The notes below the pieces were generated by a model that was not told the origin of the DNA, searched no databases, and saw only the letters and a program-made list of their open reading frames with translations. Below, piece by piece: positions 53,996 to 62,831 of a DNA stretch of 64,000 nt. The position numbers were made by a program, and so were the translations under genes. Every line of letters starts with the position of its first letter. Position 1 is the first letter of the stretch. This DNA is from Hyphomicrobium sp. LHD-15 (GTDB taxonomy: Bacteria > Pseudomonadota > Alphaproteobacteria > Rhizobiales > Hyphomicrobiaceae), in contig NZ_JAVIFT010000003.1 of the NCBI RefSeq assembly GCF_031157355.1, positions 1 through 64,000 of the forward strand, read 5' to 3'.

Positions 53996-56797
53996 TCAGA
54001 ACTTGAGCTGGAAACTCGCGGTCGCGGTGCGACCGGGAGCCAGGAACAAGCCTCCGGCCGGCACGTAGCGCTGGTCAGTGATGTTATCGACCGAGACCCG
54101 CAGGGTCGTGTGCTCGTCAAATCGGTACGAGCCGTAGAGATCCCAGACCGAATAGGGATCGGTCGAATCCACCACGACCAAATCGCTGCCGATGGTCACC
54201 ACCTGCCGCGTCTGCGTCGGCGTGGTATAAGTGTAACGTCCACCGAGCGTCAGCCGCTCGTCAAAAAAGCGCAGGCCCGCATCGACCGTCAGCTTGAACT
54301 CGGGCGGCACGTTGCCCGCCACCGCGAACACATCGCCATTGGTGGTAGTCGTGCCATTGGAAAACAGCTCCGTCTTCTTCGCCCACTCGGTATCGAGCCA
54401 AGTCGCCGCTGCGCCCACGTAGGCGACACGCATATCGTAGTTGCCTTCGAGCTCGATGCCGCGCATCGTCGTCGGGCCGTCCATATTGACGAAGCTCGAA
54501 TAGGTGCGGGTCGAGACATCGTCCGTGTAGATTGTGCCCATGACGATGTAGTCGTCGATCTCGCGGTGGAAAGCCGCCGCTTTCACGCGCAGGGTATCAT
54601 CGTCACGGATTACTCCGTTGCGGCTGATGTTGGCACCGATCTCGAAGGTCTCGCCAGTTTCCGGACGCAAGCTGACGTTCGGTGCGAACGCAGTACCCAC
54701 CGCATCTCCCGGTGTCCCACCCATAAGGAAAGATTCAAGAATGGTCGGCGGCCGGAAGCTCTGGCTGTAGCTCGCGTAGGGACGGAACCAGTCGACCGGC
54801 TTCAACTCGATGATCGCTGACGGAAGCCACGCACCGTCTGTACGGTCGATATCGAGTTCATATTCCGGATAGGTGGTAACATTGGTCGTCGTGCCGGCCA
54901 CTTTAACGGAGCCCGCATTGTACCAGATAAGGCCGACAGCCTCGCCTACCGCACTGAAGGTAGCGCAAGTGCTGGCTCGCTGTGAAGCTGTGACGGCTCT
55001 CCCACTTCTAGGGTTGATTCCGGTATCACAAATAGCTCTGCGTAAATTGTAAAGATCGACGTTGTTGACCTGCGCCCAGGCTCCCCAGGTGGTAACCGCC
55101 TGGGCAAGTATGTCGGGTGTGCTCGTTGAGGTGGTACGCGTGTCGTAATAGCTTGGTGTGCCTTTGAGCCTCGACCAGTCGTAGCGGACACCGCCCGAAA
55201 GCGTGATCCAGCTCGCAGGCTTCAGCTCACCGTTGAAGAAGCCGGACGCCACGTCGCGCTGTCCGGGCGGATTGAAGGCCGTGTAGCTCGTCTCCCACAG
55301 CGGATTTTCCGCAATGGTCTCGCTGGTCGCCGACGAATTCGCCTTGTCGCGGAACGCCTCGGCACCGTAGTTGAGCGTGAGCCCGCCGAGTGCCGTCTCG
55401 ATGCGGCTCGTATTCTCCAGCGTGCCACCGAAGCTCCTGTGGTCGAGATCGAGAAAGGTGTCCGGCGGCTGGCTCGTAGCCCCTCCGCTTCGGCGCGAAT
55501 CGCGCAACTCATCGGTCCGCGTGTCGTTGAGCCAAAGGGTCGCCTTGGCCTTGATCAGCTCGGACGACGGATCCCAGTCGAACATCGCTGTCACCGTATC
55601 GGTGAGGACATCCTGGTGGTTGCCCACATCATTATAGTTGGCGTACGAGAACCCCAGATCCTGACGCATCCACATGATCGACGCCTTGAAGTCCTCACGA
55701 TTGTCGAACTCAAGCTGTAGCAGAGATGACCAGGTATCACGGCCGAGCGAGTTGTTGAACGCGTAGGCATCACCCTCCTTGCCGGGCTCATACTCTCCGA
55801 CCTTGAGCTTGCTGAAGCCACCGGTCAGCGCCAAGCTCTCGCTGATCCGCACCGCCGCCAGCGCCGAGCCCTGGAAGTCGTATTCGTTGGTGCCGCGCAG
55901 CATGTTGATCTCGACGCCCGTCGTCGCGCCGGGCGCGATCAAGTCGTCGGCGCCAATCGTACGGAACGCAACACTGCCGCCGAGCGAAGCGGCATCGCCC
56001 GCCTTTGCCCCCGTCGCTTTACTGATATCCACCTCGCGGATGAACGCGCTGTCGACAAACGCCTGCCCTGAGTTCGACTGGTAGCTGCCAGAGCCGGCGC
56101 CGAAGCTCATGCCACGCTGCGCGTTCAGGCGCGCACCGTTGAGCGAGACGACGACGCGTCCCGAATCCTGAAGGCCGCGAATGTTGGGCGAAACTGTCGG
56201 GAAGCTGCCGTTACCCTCACCCGCATAGACGCCCGCCGCATTGGCCAAGAGATCGCGCGTATCGCGCGTCGGCCGCGCCTGGATCGCTTCGCGCGTGACG
56301 ACGCTCACAGAAGCCGGTGTCTCGTAGACCCAATCCGGCGTTCCCTGGTAACCGGCGCCGGTCGCGCTGCCACCCACATCGATGGTATCGAGCGCAATCG
56401 CACCCGGCAGCGTCGCAGCCTCGCTGCTGCCGCCGGCCGAGCCCTCGATCACCACCGTCTTGGCGCCAGTCATCTTGAACGAAAGCCCCGTGCCGGCAAG
56501 AATTTGCGACAGCGCCGCATCCGGCGATAGCGTGCCGTTGACACCTGACGTCGTGAGGCCGGCCGCCACCGACGGCACGTAGCTGACTTGAACACCCGCC
56601 TGCTTTCCGAAAGCAACGAGCGCGGCCGAAACTGACCCTGCAGGAACCGAGAAGCTGCGTTGCTTGCCCGCCGGGGCTTGCGATGTTTGCGCCAAAGCGC
56701 CATGGCTCGGCGCCAAAGATGACGACAGCGCCACGGCCGCCGCAAGTGCATGGACCCAGGCGGCACGCCCCTCGCCGCCTCGTCTCGAACTACGCAT
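53996..56797 (-). CDS. TonB-dependent outer-membrane receptor with N-terminal STN domain
   Basis: A 933-residue receptor for energised import of a metal chelate or similar ligand. After a signal peptide (to about LAQ-TS), an STN domain (about 45-115) begins RSFSVPAGSVSAALVAFGKQAGVQVSY. The plug (SVSVVTREAIQARPTRDTRDLL, IRGLQDSGRVVVSLNGAR) and a barrel ending in Phe follow. The barrel includes SQSFRPPTILESF and NVSLRPETGETFEIG, a pattern seen in the heme/hemoglobin receptor group. STN receptors usually work with a FecI/FecR sigma pair, but none is adjacent. ATG 56797 has GGGGAG seven bases upstream and is preferred over 56866. The ligand is unknown. Confidence 0.9.
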   Translation of the reverse strand: MRSSRRGGEGRAAWVHALAAAVALSSSLAPSHGALAQTSQAPAGKQRSFSVPAGSVSAALVAFGKQAGVQVSYVPSVAAGLTTSGVNGTLSPDAALSQILAGTGLSFKMTGAKTVVIEGSAGGSSEAATLPGAIALDTIDVGGSATGAGYQGTPDWVYETPASVSVVTREAIQARPTRDTRDLLANAAGVYAGEGNGSFPTVSPNIRGLQDSGRVVVSLNGARLNAQRGMSFGAGSGSYQSNSGQAFVDSAFIREVDISKATGAKAGDAASLGGSVAFRTIGADDLIAPGATTGVEINMLRGTNEYDFQGSALAAVRISESLALTGGFSKLKVGEYEPGKEGDAYAFNNSLGRDTWSSLLQLEFDNREDFKASIMWMRQDLGFSYANYNDVGNHQDVLTDTVTAMFDWDPSSELIKAKATLWLNDTRTDELRDSRRSGGATSQPPDTFLDLDHRSFGGTLENTSRIETALGGLTLNYGAEAFRDKANSSATSETIAENPLWETSYTAFNPPGQRDVASGFFNGELKPASWITLSGGVRYDWSRLKGTPSYYDTRTTSTSTPDILAQAVTTWGAWAQVNNVDLYNLRRAICDTGINPRSGRAVTASQRASTCATFSAVGEAVGLIWYNAGSVKVAGTTTNVTTYPEYELDIDRTDGAWLPSAIIELKPVDWFRPYASYSQSFRPPTILESFLMGGTPGDAVGTAFAPNVSLRPETGETFEIGANISRNGVIRDDDTLRVKAAAFHREIDDYIVMGTIYTDDVSTRTYSSFVNMDGPTTMRGIELEGNYDMRVAYVGAAATWLDTEWAKKTELFSNGTTTTNGDVFAVAGNVPPEFKLTVDAGLRFFDERLTLGGRYTYTTPTQTRQVVTIGSDLVVVDSTDPYSVWDLYGSYRFDEHTTLRVSVDNITDQRYVPAGGLFLAPGRTATASFQLKF

Positions 56798-57030
56798 TCC
56801 TGAACTCCCCACGCCAGCATCAATCGAGCTGGGCGCGCCGCTCCCCCCGGTTGCGGCACAGCCCATAATGTCTCGACGGAACGGCGTGGGAAATTTCTAC
56901 AAAAAAAGTCGTGAATCTTTGGGTGCGTCAAATCGTACGCGAAGCGGGCAGCCAAAACCTCACGACCGCTCCGGCTGCAGCTTCCAACAATCTGCGGTCT
57001 GATGTCCGCCACCACGCGCTCAACGCGCGG

Positions 57031-59883
57031 TCATTCCGCGGCTTTGACGTAGCTCTCCATTGGCGGACAGGAACAAACGAGGTTCCGGTCTCCATAGACG
57101 TTGTCGACGCGATTGACCGGCGGCCAATACTTGTCGACGCGGAACGCCCCAGCCGGGAAGCATGCCGCCTCGCGCGAATAGGGCCGGTTCCAATCGCCGA
57201 TCAGGTCTTCGACGGTATGCGGCGCACCCTTGAGCGCATTGTTCTGCTTGTCGGCACGACCCTCGGCGATAGCCTGCGCCTCGTCGTAGATCGCGAGCAT
57301 CGCGTCGCAGAACCGGTCGAGTTCCGCCTTGGTTTCGGATTCCGTCGGCTCGATCATCAGCGTACCGGCAACCGGCCAGCTCATCGTCGGCGGATGAAAG
57401 CCGCAATCGATGAGCCGTTTTGCGACATCATCGACAGTCACACCCGCGCGCTCCAGCAAAGGCCGCGTATCGACGATGCATTCGTGCGCGACGCGTCCGC
57501 CCCTGCCCTTGTAGAGCACGCCATAGGTGCTCTCGAGCCGCGTGGCGATGTAGTTCGCGTTGAGAATGGCGACACGCGTGGCCTGCGTGAGACCGGCACC
57601 ACCCATCATCAGGCAATAGCTCCACGAGATCGGAAGGATCGACGCCGACCCGTAGGGCGCCGCCGAAACCGTCATCGCGTTGCCGCCGGTCTCGGGATGG
57701 CCGGGCAGGAACGGCGCGAGATGCTGCTTGACGCCGATCGGCCCCATACCGGGACCGCCGCCGCCATGCGGGATACAGAACGTCTTGTGCAGATTGATGT
57801 GCCCCACGTCGGCGCCCACGTCGCCCGGCCGCGCAAGCCCGACCAGCGCATTGAGATTGGCGCCGTCGAGATAGACCTGCCCGCCGTTGGCGTGCGTGAT
57901 CGCGCAGATATCCGTCACGGTCTCTTCGAAAACGCCGTGGGTCGAGGGATAGGTGATCATCGCGGCCGCAAGCGCGCCGGCATTGGCTTCGGCCTTCGAG
58001 CGGAAATCGTCGAGATCGATGTTTCCGTTCGCATCCGTTGCGACAACGAGCACCTTCATGCCGCACATCGAAGCCGAAGCCGGATTGGTGCCATGCGCCG
58101 AAGCCGGGATGAGGCAGACGTTGCGATGGCCCTCGCCGCGGCTCTTGTGGTAGGCGCGAATGGTGAGCAGCCCCGCATATTCTCCCTGCGCGCCCGAGTT
58201 GGGTTGCATCGAAAATGCGTCGTAGCCGGTGATGCGGCACAGCTTGTCGCAAAGATCCGCGATCAGCTCGGCGTAACCGCGCGCCTGATCGGCCGGCACG
58301 AACGGATGGATCTCGGCGAACTCCGGCCACGTGATCGCCAGCATCTCCGCCGTCGCATTGAGCTTCATCGTGCACGATCCCAGCGGGATCATGGCGCGAT
58401 CGAGCGCGAGGTCGCGATCCGCAAGCCGGCGCATATAGCGCGTCATCTCGCTTTCGGCCCGGTTCATATGGAACACGGGATGGGTGAGATAAGCCGAATG
58501 ACGGATCAGCGCCTTCGGCAGGCGGTACTCCGGATAGGCGTCGCGATAGACGAGATCATAGCCCCCGAACGCACGCCACACCGCTTCGAGCGTCGCCGGC
58601 CGTGTCCGCTCGTCGACGGTGATGCCGATCCGATCCGTGCCGACCTTGCGCAAGTTGACGCCGTAGTCCACGGCGTTCTTCATGATAAGCCCTTGATAGG
58701 GCCCGACGCCAACGGTGATCGTATCGAAGAACGCCTGCGGGCGAATGTCGAAGCCCAGCGAAGCGAGCCCCTCCGCCAGCCGCGCTGCCTTGCGATGCAC
58801 GCGCTCGGCGATCGCCTTGAGGCCCTTTGGTCCATGGAACACCGCATACATCGAGGCAATGACGGCGGGCAGAACCTGCGCCGTACAGATGTTCGATGTC
58901 GAGCTTTCGCGCCGGATGTGTTGTTCGCGCGTCTGCAGCGAGAGCCGATAAGCCCGGTTCTTGCGCGCATCGATCGAGACGCCAACAATCCGCCCCGGCA
59001 GCGAGCGCTTGTAGATGTCCTTGACAGCGATGTAGGCCGCATGAGGTCCGCCATACCCCATCGGCATGCCGAACCGCTGCATCGACCCCACCGCGATATC
59101 GGCGCCCATTTCGCCGGGCGGCTTGAGCAGCGTGAGCGCCAGCGGATCGGCAGCAACGATAGCGAGCGCTTTGGCCGCGTGTAGGCGCCTGATCACCTCC
59201 GAGAAATCGTGAAACGCGCCGCTGACGCCGGGATACTGGAACAGCGCGCCGAACACGCGCTCAGGATCGAGATCCTTGAACGGATCGCCGACGATGACAT
59301 CCCAGCCCAGCGGCTCGCCGCGCGTTTTAACGACCGCAATCGTTTGCGGCAGGCACTCCGCGTCGACGAAGAATGCCGTCGCCTTCGATTTCGTCACACG
59401 ATGCGCAAGCGCCATCGCCTCGGCCGCCGCCGTCGCTTCGTCGAGCAGCGAAGCATTCGCGACATCGAGCCCCGTCAAGTCAGACACCAGCGTCTGGAAG
59501 TTGAGCAGCGCTTCCAGCCGCCCCTGGCTGATCTCCGGCTGGTACGGCGTATAGGCCGTGTACCACGCCGGGCTCTCCAGGATGTTGCGTTGGATGACGG
59601 GCGGCAGGATGGTGCCGTGATAGCCTTGGCCGATGAGCGAGGTCAGCACGCGGTTCTTGTTGGCCGTCTCGCGCAGATGATCGAGCCCGCCTCTTTCCGA
59701 CAGCGGCTTGCCGAAATCCAGCGGCTCGGCTTGTCGGATAGCCTGAGGCACGGTTTCGGCGATCAGTGCGTCGAGACTTTGCACACCCAAGACCCTAAGC
59801 ATCTCCGTCATCTCCTCAGGCGAAGGCCCGATGTGACGGCGGTTGGCGAAGTCGTAAGGCTCGTAGCTGCCCGGCAGGGTCAT
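57031..59883 (-). CDS. gcvP: Glycine dehydrogenase (decarboxylating), P-protein
   Basis: A 950-residue PLP enzyme that decarboxylates glycine and loads the aminomethyl group onto GcvH. It is the long single-chain form. The N-terminal half reads [18 protein letters not shown]. The C-terminal half holds the PLP Lys in [19 protein letters not shown], and the nearby [16 protein letters not shown] is also typical. ATG 59883 begins the family N-terminus; an in-frame start at 59979 would add unrelated residues. It follows gcvH by eight bases and ends the gcvT-gcvH-gcvP operon. Confidence 0.96.
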   Translation of the reverse strand: MTLPGSYEPYDFANRRHIGPSPEEMTEMLRVLGVQSLDALIAETVPQAIRQAEPLDFGKPLSERGGLDHLRETANKNRVLTSLIGQGYHGTILPPVIQRNILESPAWYTAYTPYQPEISQGRLEALLNFQTLVSDLTGLDVANASLLDEATAAAEAMALAHRVTKSKATAFFVDAECLPQTIAVVKTRGEPLGWDVIVGDPFKDLDPERVFGALFQYPGVSGAFHDFSEVIRRLHAAKALAIVAADPLALTLLKPPGEMGADIAVGSMQRFGMPMGYGGPHAAYIAVKDIYKRSLPGRIVGVSIDARKNRAYRLSLQTREQHIRRESSTSNICTAQVLPAVIASMYAVFHGPKGLKAIAERVHRKAARLAEGLASLGFDIRPQAFFDTITVGVGPYQGLIMKNAVDYGVNLRKVGTDRIGITVDERTRPATLEAVWRAFGGYDLVYRDAYPEYRLPKALIRHSAYLTHPVFHMNRAESEMTRYMRRLADRDLALDRAMIPLGSCTMKLNATAEMLAITWPEFAEIHPFVPADQARGYAELIADLCDKLCRITGYDAFSMQPNSGAQGEYAGLLTIRAYHKSRGEGHRNVCLIPASAHGTNPASASMCGMKVLVVATDANGNIDLDDFRSKAEANAGALAAAMITYPSTHGVFEETVTDICAITHANGGQVYLDGANLNALVGLARPGDVGADVGHINLHKTFCIPHGGGGPGMGPIGVKQHLAPFLPGHPETGGNAMTVSAAPYGSASILPISWSYCLMMGGAGLTQATRVAILNANYIATRLESTYGVLYKGRGGRVAHECIVDTRPLLERAGVTVDDVAKRLIDCGFHPPTMSWPVAGTLMIEPTESETKAELDRFCDAMLAIYDEAQAIAEGRADKQNNALKGAPHTVEDLIGDWNRPYSREAACFPAGAFRVDKYWPPVNRVDNVYGDRNLVCSCPPMESYVKAAE

Positions 59884-59891
59884 GAAATCTC

Positions 59892-60257
59892 CTATGCGCC
59901 GATGAAGGTCTTGTAGGCGGCCTCGTCCATGAGGTCCCGGAACGCGCCGACATCGGCGAGCTTCAATTTGAAGAACCACCCCGCCTTCAGCGGATCGGTG
60001 TTGACGATCGCAGGGTCCGCCACGATCGCCTCGTTGACCGCGACGACCTCACCCGTGAGCGGCGCAAAAACGTCGGACGCGGCTTTCACGGATTCGACGA
60101 CGGCCGCGCCATCGCCCTTGGCGAGCTTGGCGCCAATGTCGGGAAGCTGCACGAAGACAAGGTCTCCGAGCTGTACGGTGGCATGCTCGGTAATTCCGAC
60201 CGTCACGACGTCGCCGTCGAGTTCAAGCCACTCATGATCTTCTGTGAATTTCGGCAA
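59892..60257 (-). CDS. gcvH: Glycine cleavage system H protein
   Basis: The lipoyl carrier of the glycine cleavage system, 121 residues. It opens [22 protein letters not shown], and the lipoylated Lys lies in [14 protein letters not shown]. The C-terminal WFFKLKLAD and late [10 protein letters not shown] are typical. The start is a TTG at 60257, supported by GAGGAGG five bases upstream and by the family N-terminus; no ATG is available nearby. It sits between gcvT and gcvP. Confidence 0.93.
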   Translation of the reverse strand: MPKFTEDHEWLELDGDVVTVGITEHATVQLGDLVFVQLPDIGAKLAKGDGAAVVESVKAASDVFAPLTGEVVAVNEAIVADPAIVNTDPLKAGWFFKLKLADVGAFRDLMDEAAYKTFIGA

Positions 60258-60280
60258 AACGACCTCCTCGGTTGCGCGGC

Positions 60281-61438
60281 TCAGCCGCGGTGATAGCGAT
60301 GCGTAACGAACGGAAGCGTAGCCACGTCGACTGCCAATCGCTTGCCGCGCACTTCGGCAAAGAGGCGCGTACCCGGGGCCGACAACGACGACGGCAAGTA
60401 GCCCATCGCGATTGGCGCCTCGATACTCGGGCCGAACCCGCCGGACGTGACGGCGCCAACGGGATCGGGCGCTTCGAGATCGGAAAACAGCAACGCGCCC
60501 CCACGCACCGGGGCACATCCCTCGGGCCGCAAGCCGACGCGGCGGCGCGAAGCGCCTTTGTCGAGTTGATCGAGTATGACGGCTGCGCCCGGAAATCCGC
60601 CGGCCCTTTCGCCGCCATGGCGTCGTGCCTTCTGGATCGCCCACGCAAGCCCGGCTTCGATCGGCGTGGTGGCCGTGTCGATGTCGGCGCCATAAAGCGG
60701 CAGGCCCGCTTCGAGCCTCAGGGAATCGCGGGCCCCGAGCCCGATCGGCTGAACATCCGAATTCTCGAGCAAACCTTCGGCGATCTCGCGGGCCATGTCC
60801 GCTGGCGTCGAGATCTCGAAGCCGTCCTCGCCGGTATAGCCCGAGCGCGCCACAACGCAGGCCGCGCCCATGATCGACATCTCCTGGACATCCATGAACC
60901 GCATCGCGGCCGAACCAGGAGCAAGCTCAGCGAGTGCCGATTGCGCATTGGGCCCTTGCAGCGCAATTAACGCCCGATCGAGCACCTCGATCTCGCAATC
61001 GCCCGCAAGCTGCTCAGCGAGACGTGCCGCATCCGCCGCCTTGCAGGCCGCGTTGACGACGAGAAGCAGATGATCGCCACGGTTCGAGACCATCAGGTCG
61101 TCGAGAAGACAGCCGGCTTCGTTCGTGAACACGGCGTAGCGCTGCCGACCCGGCGCCAGTCCGAGAATATCCACCGGAACCAGACGTTCGAGCGCCCGCG
61201 CCGCATCGGCCACCGAGCCCGACTTAGGCCGAAGCACGATCTGCCCCATATGGGAGACGTCGAACAGACCGGCAGCCGCACGCGTATGCAAATGCTCCTT
61301 GAGCACACCGGCCGCGAACTGCACGGGCATGTTGTAGCCGGCGAACGGCACCATACGCGCGCCAAGCTCCACATGCAGGCTGTGCAGCGGCGTATGCCTC
61401 AACGGCTCGGTTGGTGTCTTGGCGTCGTCCCCGCTCAT
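60281..61438 (-). CDS. gcvT: Glycine cleavage system T protein (aminomethyltransferase)
   Basis: A 385-residue enzyme that transfers the methylene group from GcvH to tetrahydrofolate and releases ammonia. Motifs include [26 protein letters not shown], the folate-site region near SHMGQI, and [16 protein letters not shown] 61438 has GGAG six bases upstream; ATG 61471 is possible but less likely. It is the first gene of the operon and lies about 80 bases downstream of a tandem glycine riboswitch. Confidence 0.95.
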   Translation of the reverse strand: MSGDDAKTPTEPLRHTPLHSLHVELGARMVPFAGYNMPVQFAAGVLKEHLHTRAAAGLFDVSHMGQIVLRPKSGSVADAARALERLVPVDILGLAPGRQRYAVFTNEAGCLLDDLMVSNRGDHLLLVVNAACKAADAARLAEQLAGDCEIEVLDRALIALQGPNAQSALAELAPGSAAMRFMDVQEMSIMGAACVVARSGYTGEDGFEISTPADMAREIAEGLLENSDVQPIGLGARDSLRLEAGLPLYGADIDTATTPIEAGLAWAIQKARRHGGERAGGFPGAAVILDQLDKGASRRRVGLRPEGCAPVRGGALLFSDLEAPDPVGAVTSGGFGPSIEAPIAMGYLPSSLSAPGTRLFAEVRGKRLAVDVATLPFVTHRYHRG

Positions 61439-61539
61439 GCAAAGCTCCACAAGGCTCAATTCAGGCGCCATTTCGTGCGCCGATTGGAGCCCCCTCTGTC
61501 GCGGAACCTGAAAGATTAGGTGCCTGTCCGGTTAAAAAC

Positions 61540-61693
61540 CGGAGTCAGGGAAACACCGTTTCCTCGTCGGTGGGCCGGAACAAAGCCGGCCGCTTTCCAG
61601 AGTGTCTTGTGGTCTTGCGGTCCTTGGTGCCTGAGAGTTTCCGGGGCGGTTGCTCCTTCGGCGCCGGGGCTCGCCCCGGTCTCTTCCGCAAGA
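61540..61693 (-). ncRNA. Tandem glycine riboswitch upstream of gcvT
   Basis: On the minus strand the leader shows the hallmark glycine aptamer: GGAAGAG (61688-61682), CGCCGAAGGAGCAA (61663-61650), then ACTCTCAGGCA (61638-61628) and the linker AAGGACCGCAAG. A second aptamer-like unit follows, with CTCTGGAAAG (61602-61593), CACCGACGAGGAAAC and a closing TTTCCCTGA. The second lacks the exact CGCCGAAGG core. A CCGGTT-TTT-AACCGG hairpin (61540-61526) follows and may be the expression platform. Glycine binding would switch on the gcv operon. Confidence 0.88.
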
Positions 61694-61699
61694 TTGCGT

Positions 61700-62219
61700 T
61701 GACCAGAGGAGCATGGGGATTCCCGCGTTCAGGGTCAAGGCTACGAAAGTCCACGCATATGCGCGGAACATGTGGCGGCGAGCGAGATCGCGACGCCTGG
61801 TGAATGCGCACCGCACACGCGCCTTCCGGCAAACGGCGTGGCGTCGTCTGCGCTGGACGACACCTTGCGCAAACTTCACGGCGGCTCATCCACGAGCCGC
61901 CGCATGTCATCAGCTCCGAAGGACGCGGCGCCCACAGTTCCGAAAGCGGAGATGGCGGGTCTCCGCCTTGCCAGTATGAACGTTGGATCTAAAACCCTGA
62001 GCCGGCAGGCCGGGACGTCGCGAAGCCACGCACCCAGCGCTTAACGCCCAACACTGCCCGCATCCTAGCCTCTTGAGCCAGCATGAGTATCGATCGGTTC
62101 ACCCTTAAGAAAGCAGACCCCATCCGCCAAATGCACGCTCTGTGCGCGGATGCCCCAGCGCAAGTCCGAGACAAAGTGTATTATGCTTTAGGCGAGCCGC
62201 CACGCCAAGAGTCGCATCC
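61700..62219. other. Intergenic region between the gcv leader and nasT
   Basis: About 520 bases between divergent transcription units. No frame shows a recognisable protein, and the short open frames differ in composition from neighbouring genes. It must hold the gcv promoter (left part) and the nasT promoter (right part). I could not identify a convincing -35/-10 pair. Confidence 0.4.
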
Positions 62220-62828
62220 TTGCAGCCATCCGATCCTGACTCCACCCTCAAGATCCTCGTCATCGACGAGAACCCGATCCGGCGCGCCATCATTGAGGCG
62301 GGACTGAAGGAGGCTGGGTTCACGGCGGTGACCATGCTCGCCAACACCACCCGCCTCGTCGATCACATCTACAATCTCGACCCCGACGTCGTCCTGATCG
62401 ACCTCGAGAACCCGAGCCGCGACGTGTTGGAGCAGATGTTCCAGGTCTCACGCACGGTACGCCGCCCCATCGCCATGTTCGTAGACCGCAGCGAGAAGAG
62501 CGAGATCGAGGCCGCGATCGACGCCGGCGTTTCGGCCTATATCGTCGACGGCCTCAAGAAGGAGCGCGTGAAGCCGATCCTCGATATGACGGTCTCGCGC
62601 TTCCACGCCTTCAACCGCCTCCGCGCCGAGCTCGACGAGGTCAAGAGCGCGTTGAAGGACCGCAAGATCATCGAGAAGGCCAAGGGCATCCTGATGAAGA
62701 GCCGCGGCGTCGATGAGGACAAGGCCTACGACCTTCTGCGCAAAACCGCCATGTCGCAGGGAAAACGCATTGCAGATGTCGCACAGGCCCTCGTCAGCGC
62801 CGTCGATCTGCTGAAGGACCAGGGCTAG
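62220..62828 (+). CDS. nasT: ANTAR-domain transcription antiterminator NasT
   Basis: A response-regulator-like antiterminator of about 202 residues. The receiver domain (about 8-125) starts KILVIDENPIRRAIIEAGLKEAG; the ANTAR RNA-binding domain (about 135-195) reads LKDRKIIEKAKGILMKSRGVDEDKAYDLLRKTAMSQGKRI. NasT binds paired hairpins in the leader of nitrate-assimilation mRNAs and prevents termination. The start appears to be TTG 62220 (LQPSDPDSTLKILV); a GTG at 62142 is in frame but adds unrelated residues. The adjacent nasS gene supports the name. Confidence 0.88.
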   Translation: MQPSDPDSTLKILVIDENPIRRAIIEAGLKEAGFTAVTMLANTTRLVDHIYNLDPDVVLIDLENPSRDVLEQMFQVSRTVRRPIAMFVDRSEKSEIEAAIDAGVSAYIVDGLKKERVKPILDMTVSRFHAFNRLRAELDEVKSALKDRKIIEKAKGILMKSRGVDEDKAYDLLRKTAMSQGKRIADVAQALVSAVDLLKDQG

Positions 62829-62831
62829 CGC

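Noticed and set aside
56911-59184. A 757-codon plus-strand open frame opposite gcvP
   Set aside because: The minus-strand frame is unmistakably gcvP with its PLP lysine motif; the opposite frame has no recognisable domain.
62083-62307. A 74-codon open frame overlapping the nasT start
   Set aside because: Its second half is out of frame with nasT and reads as Ser/Arg-rich shadow sequence; no ribosome-binding site or family match was seen.
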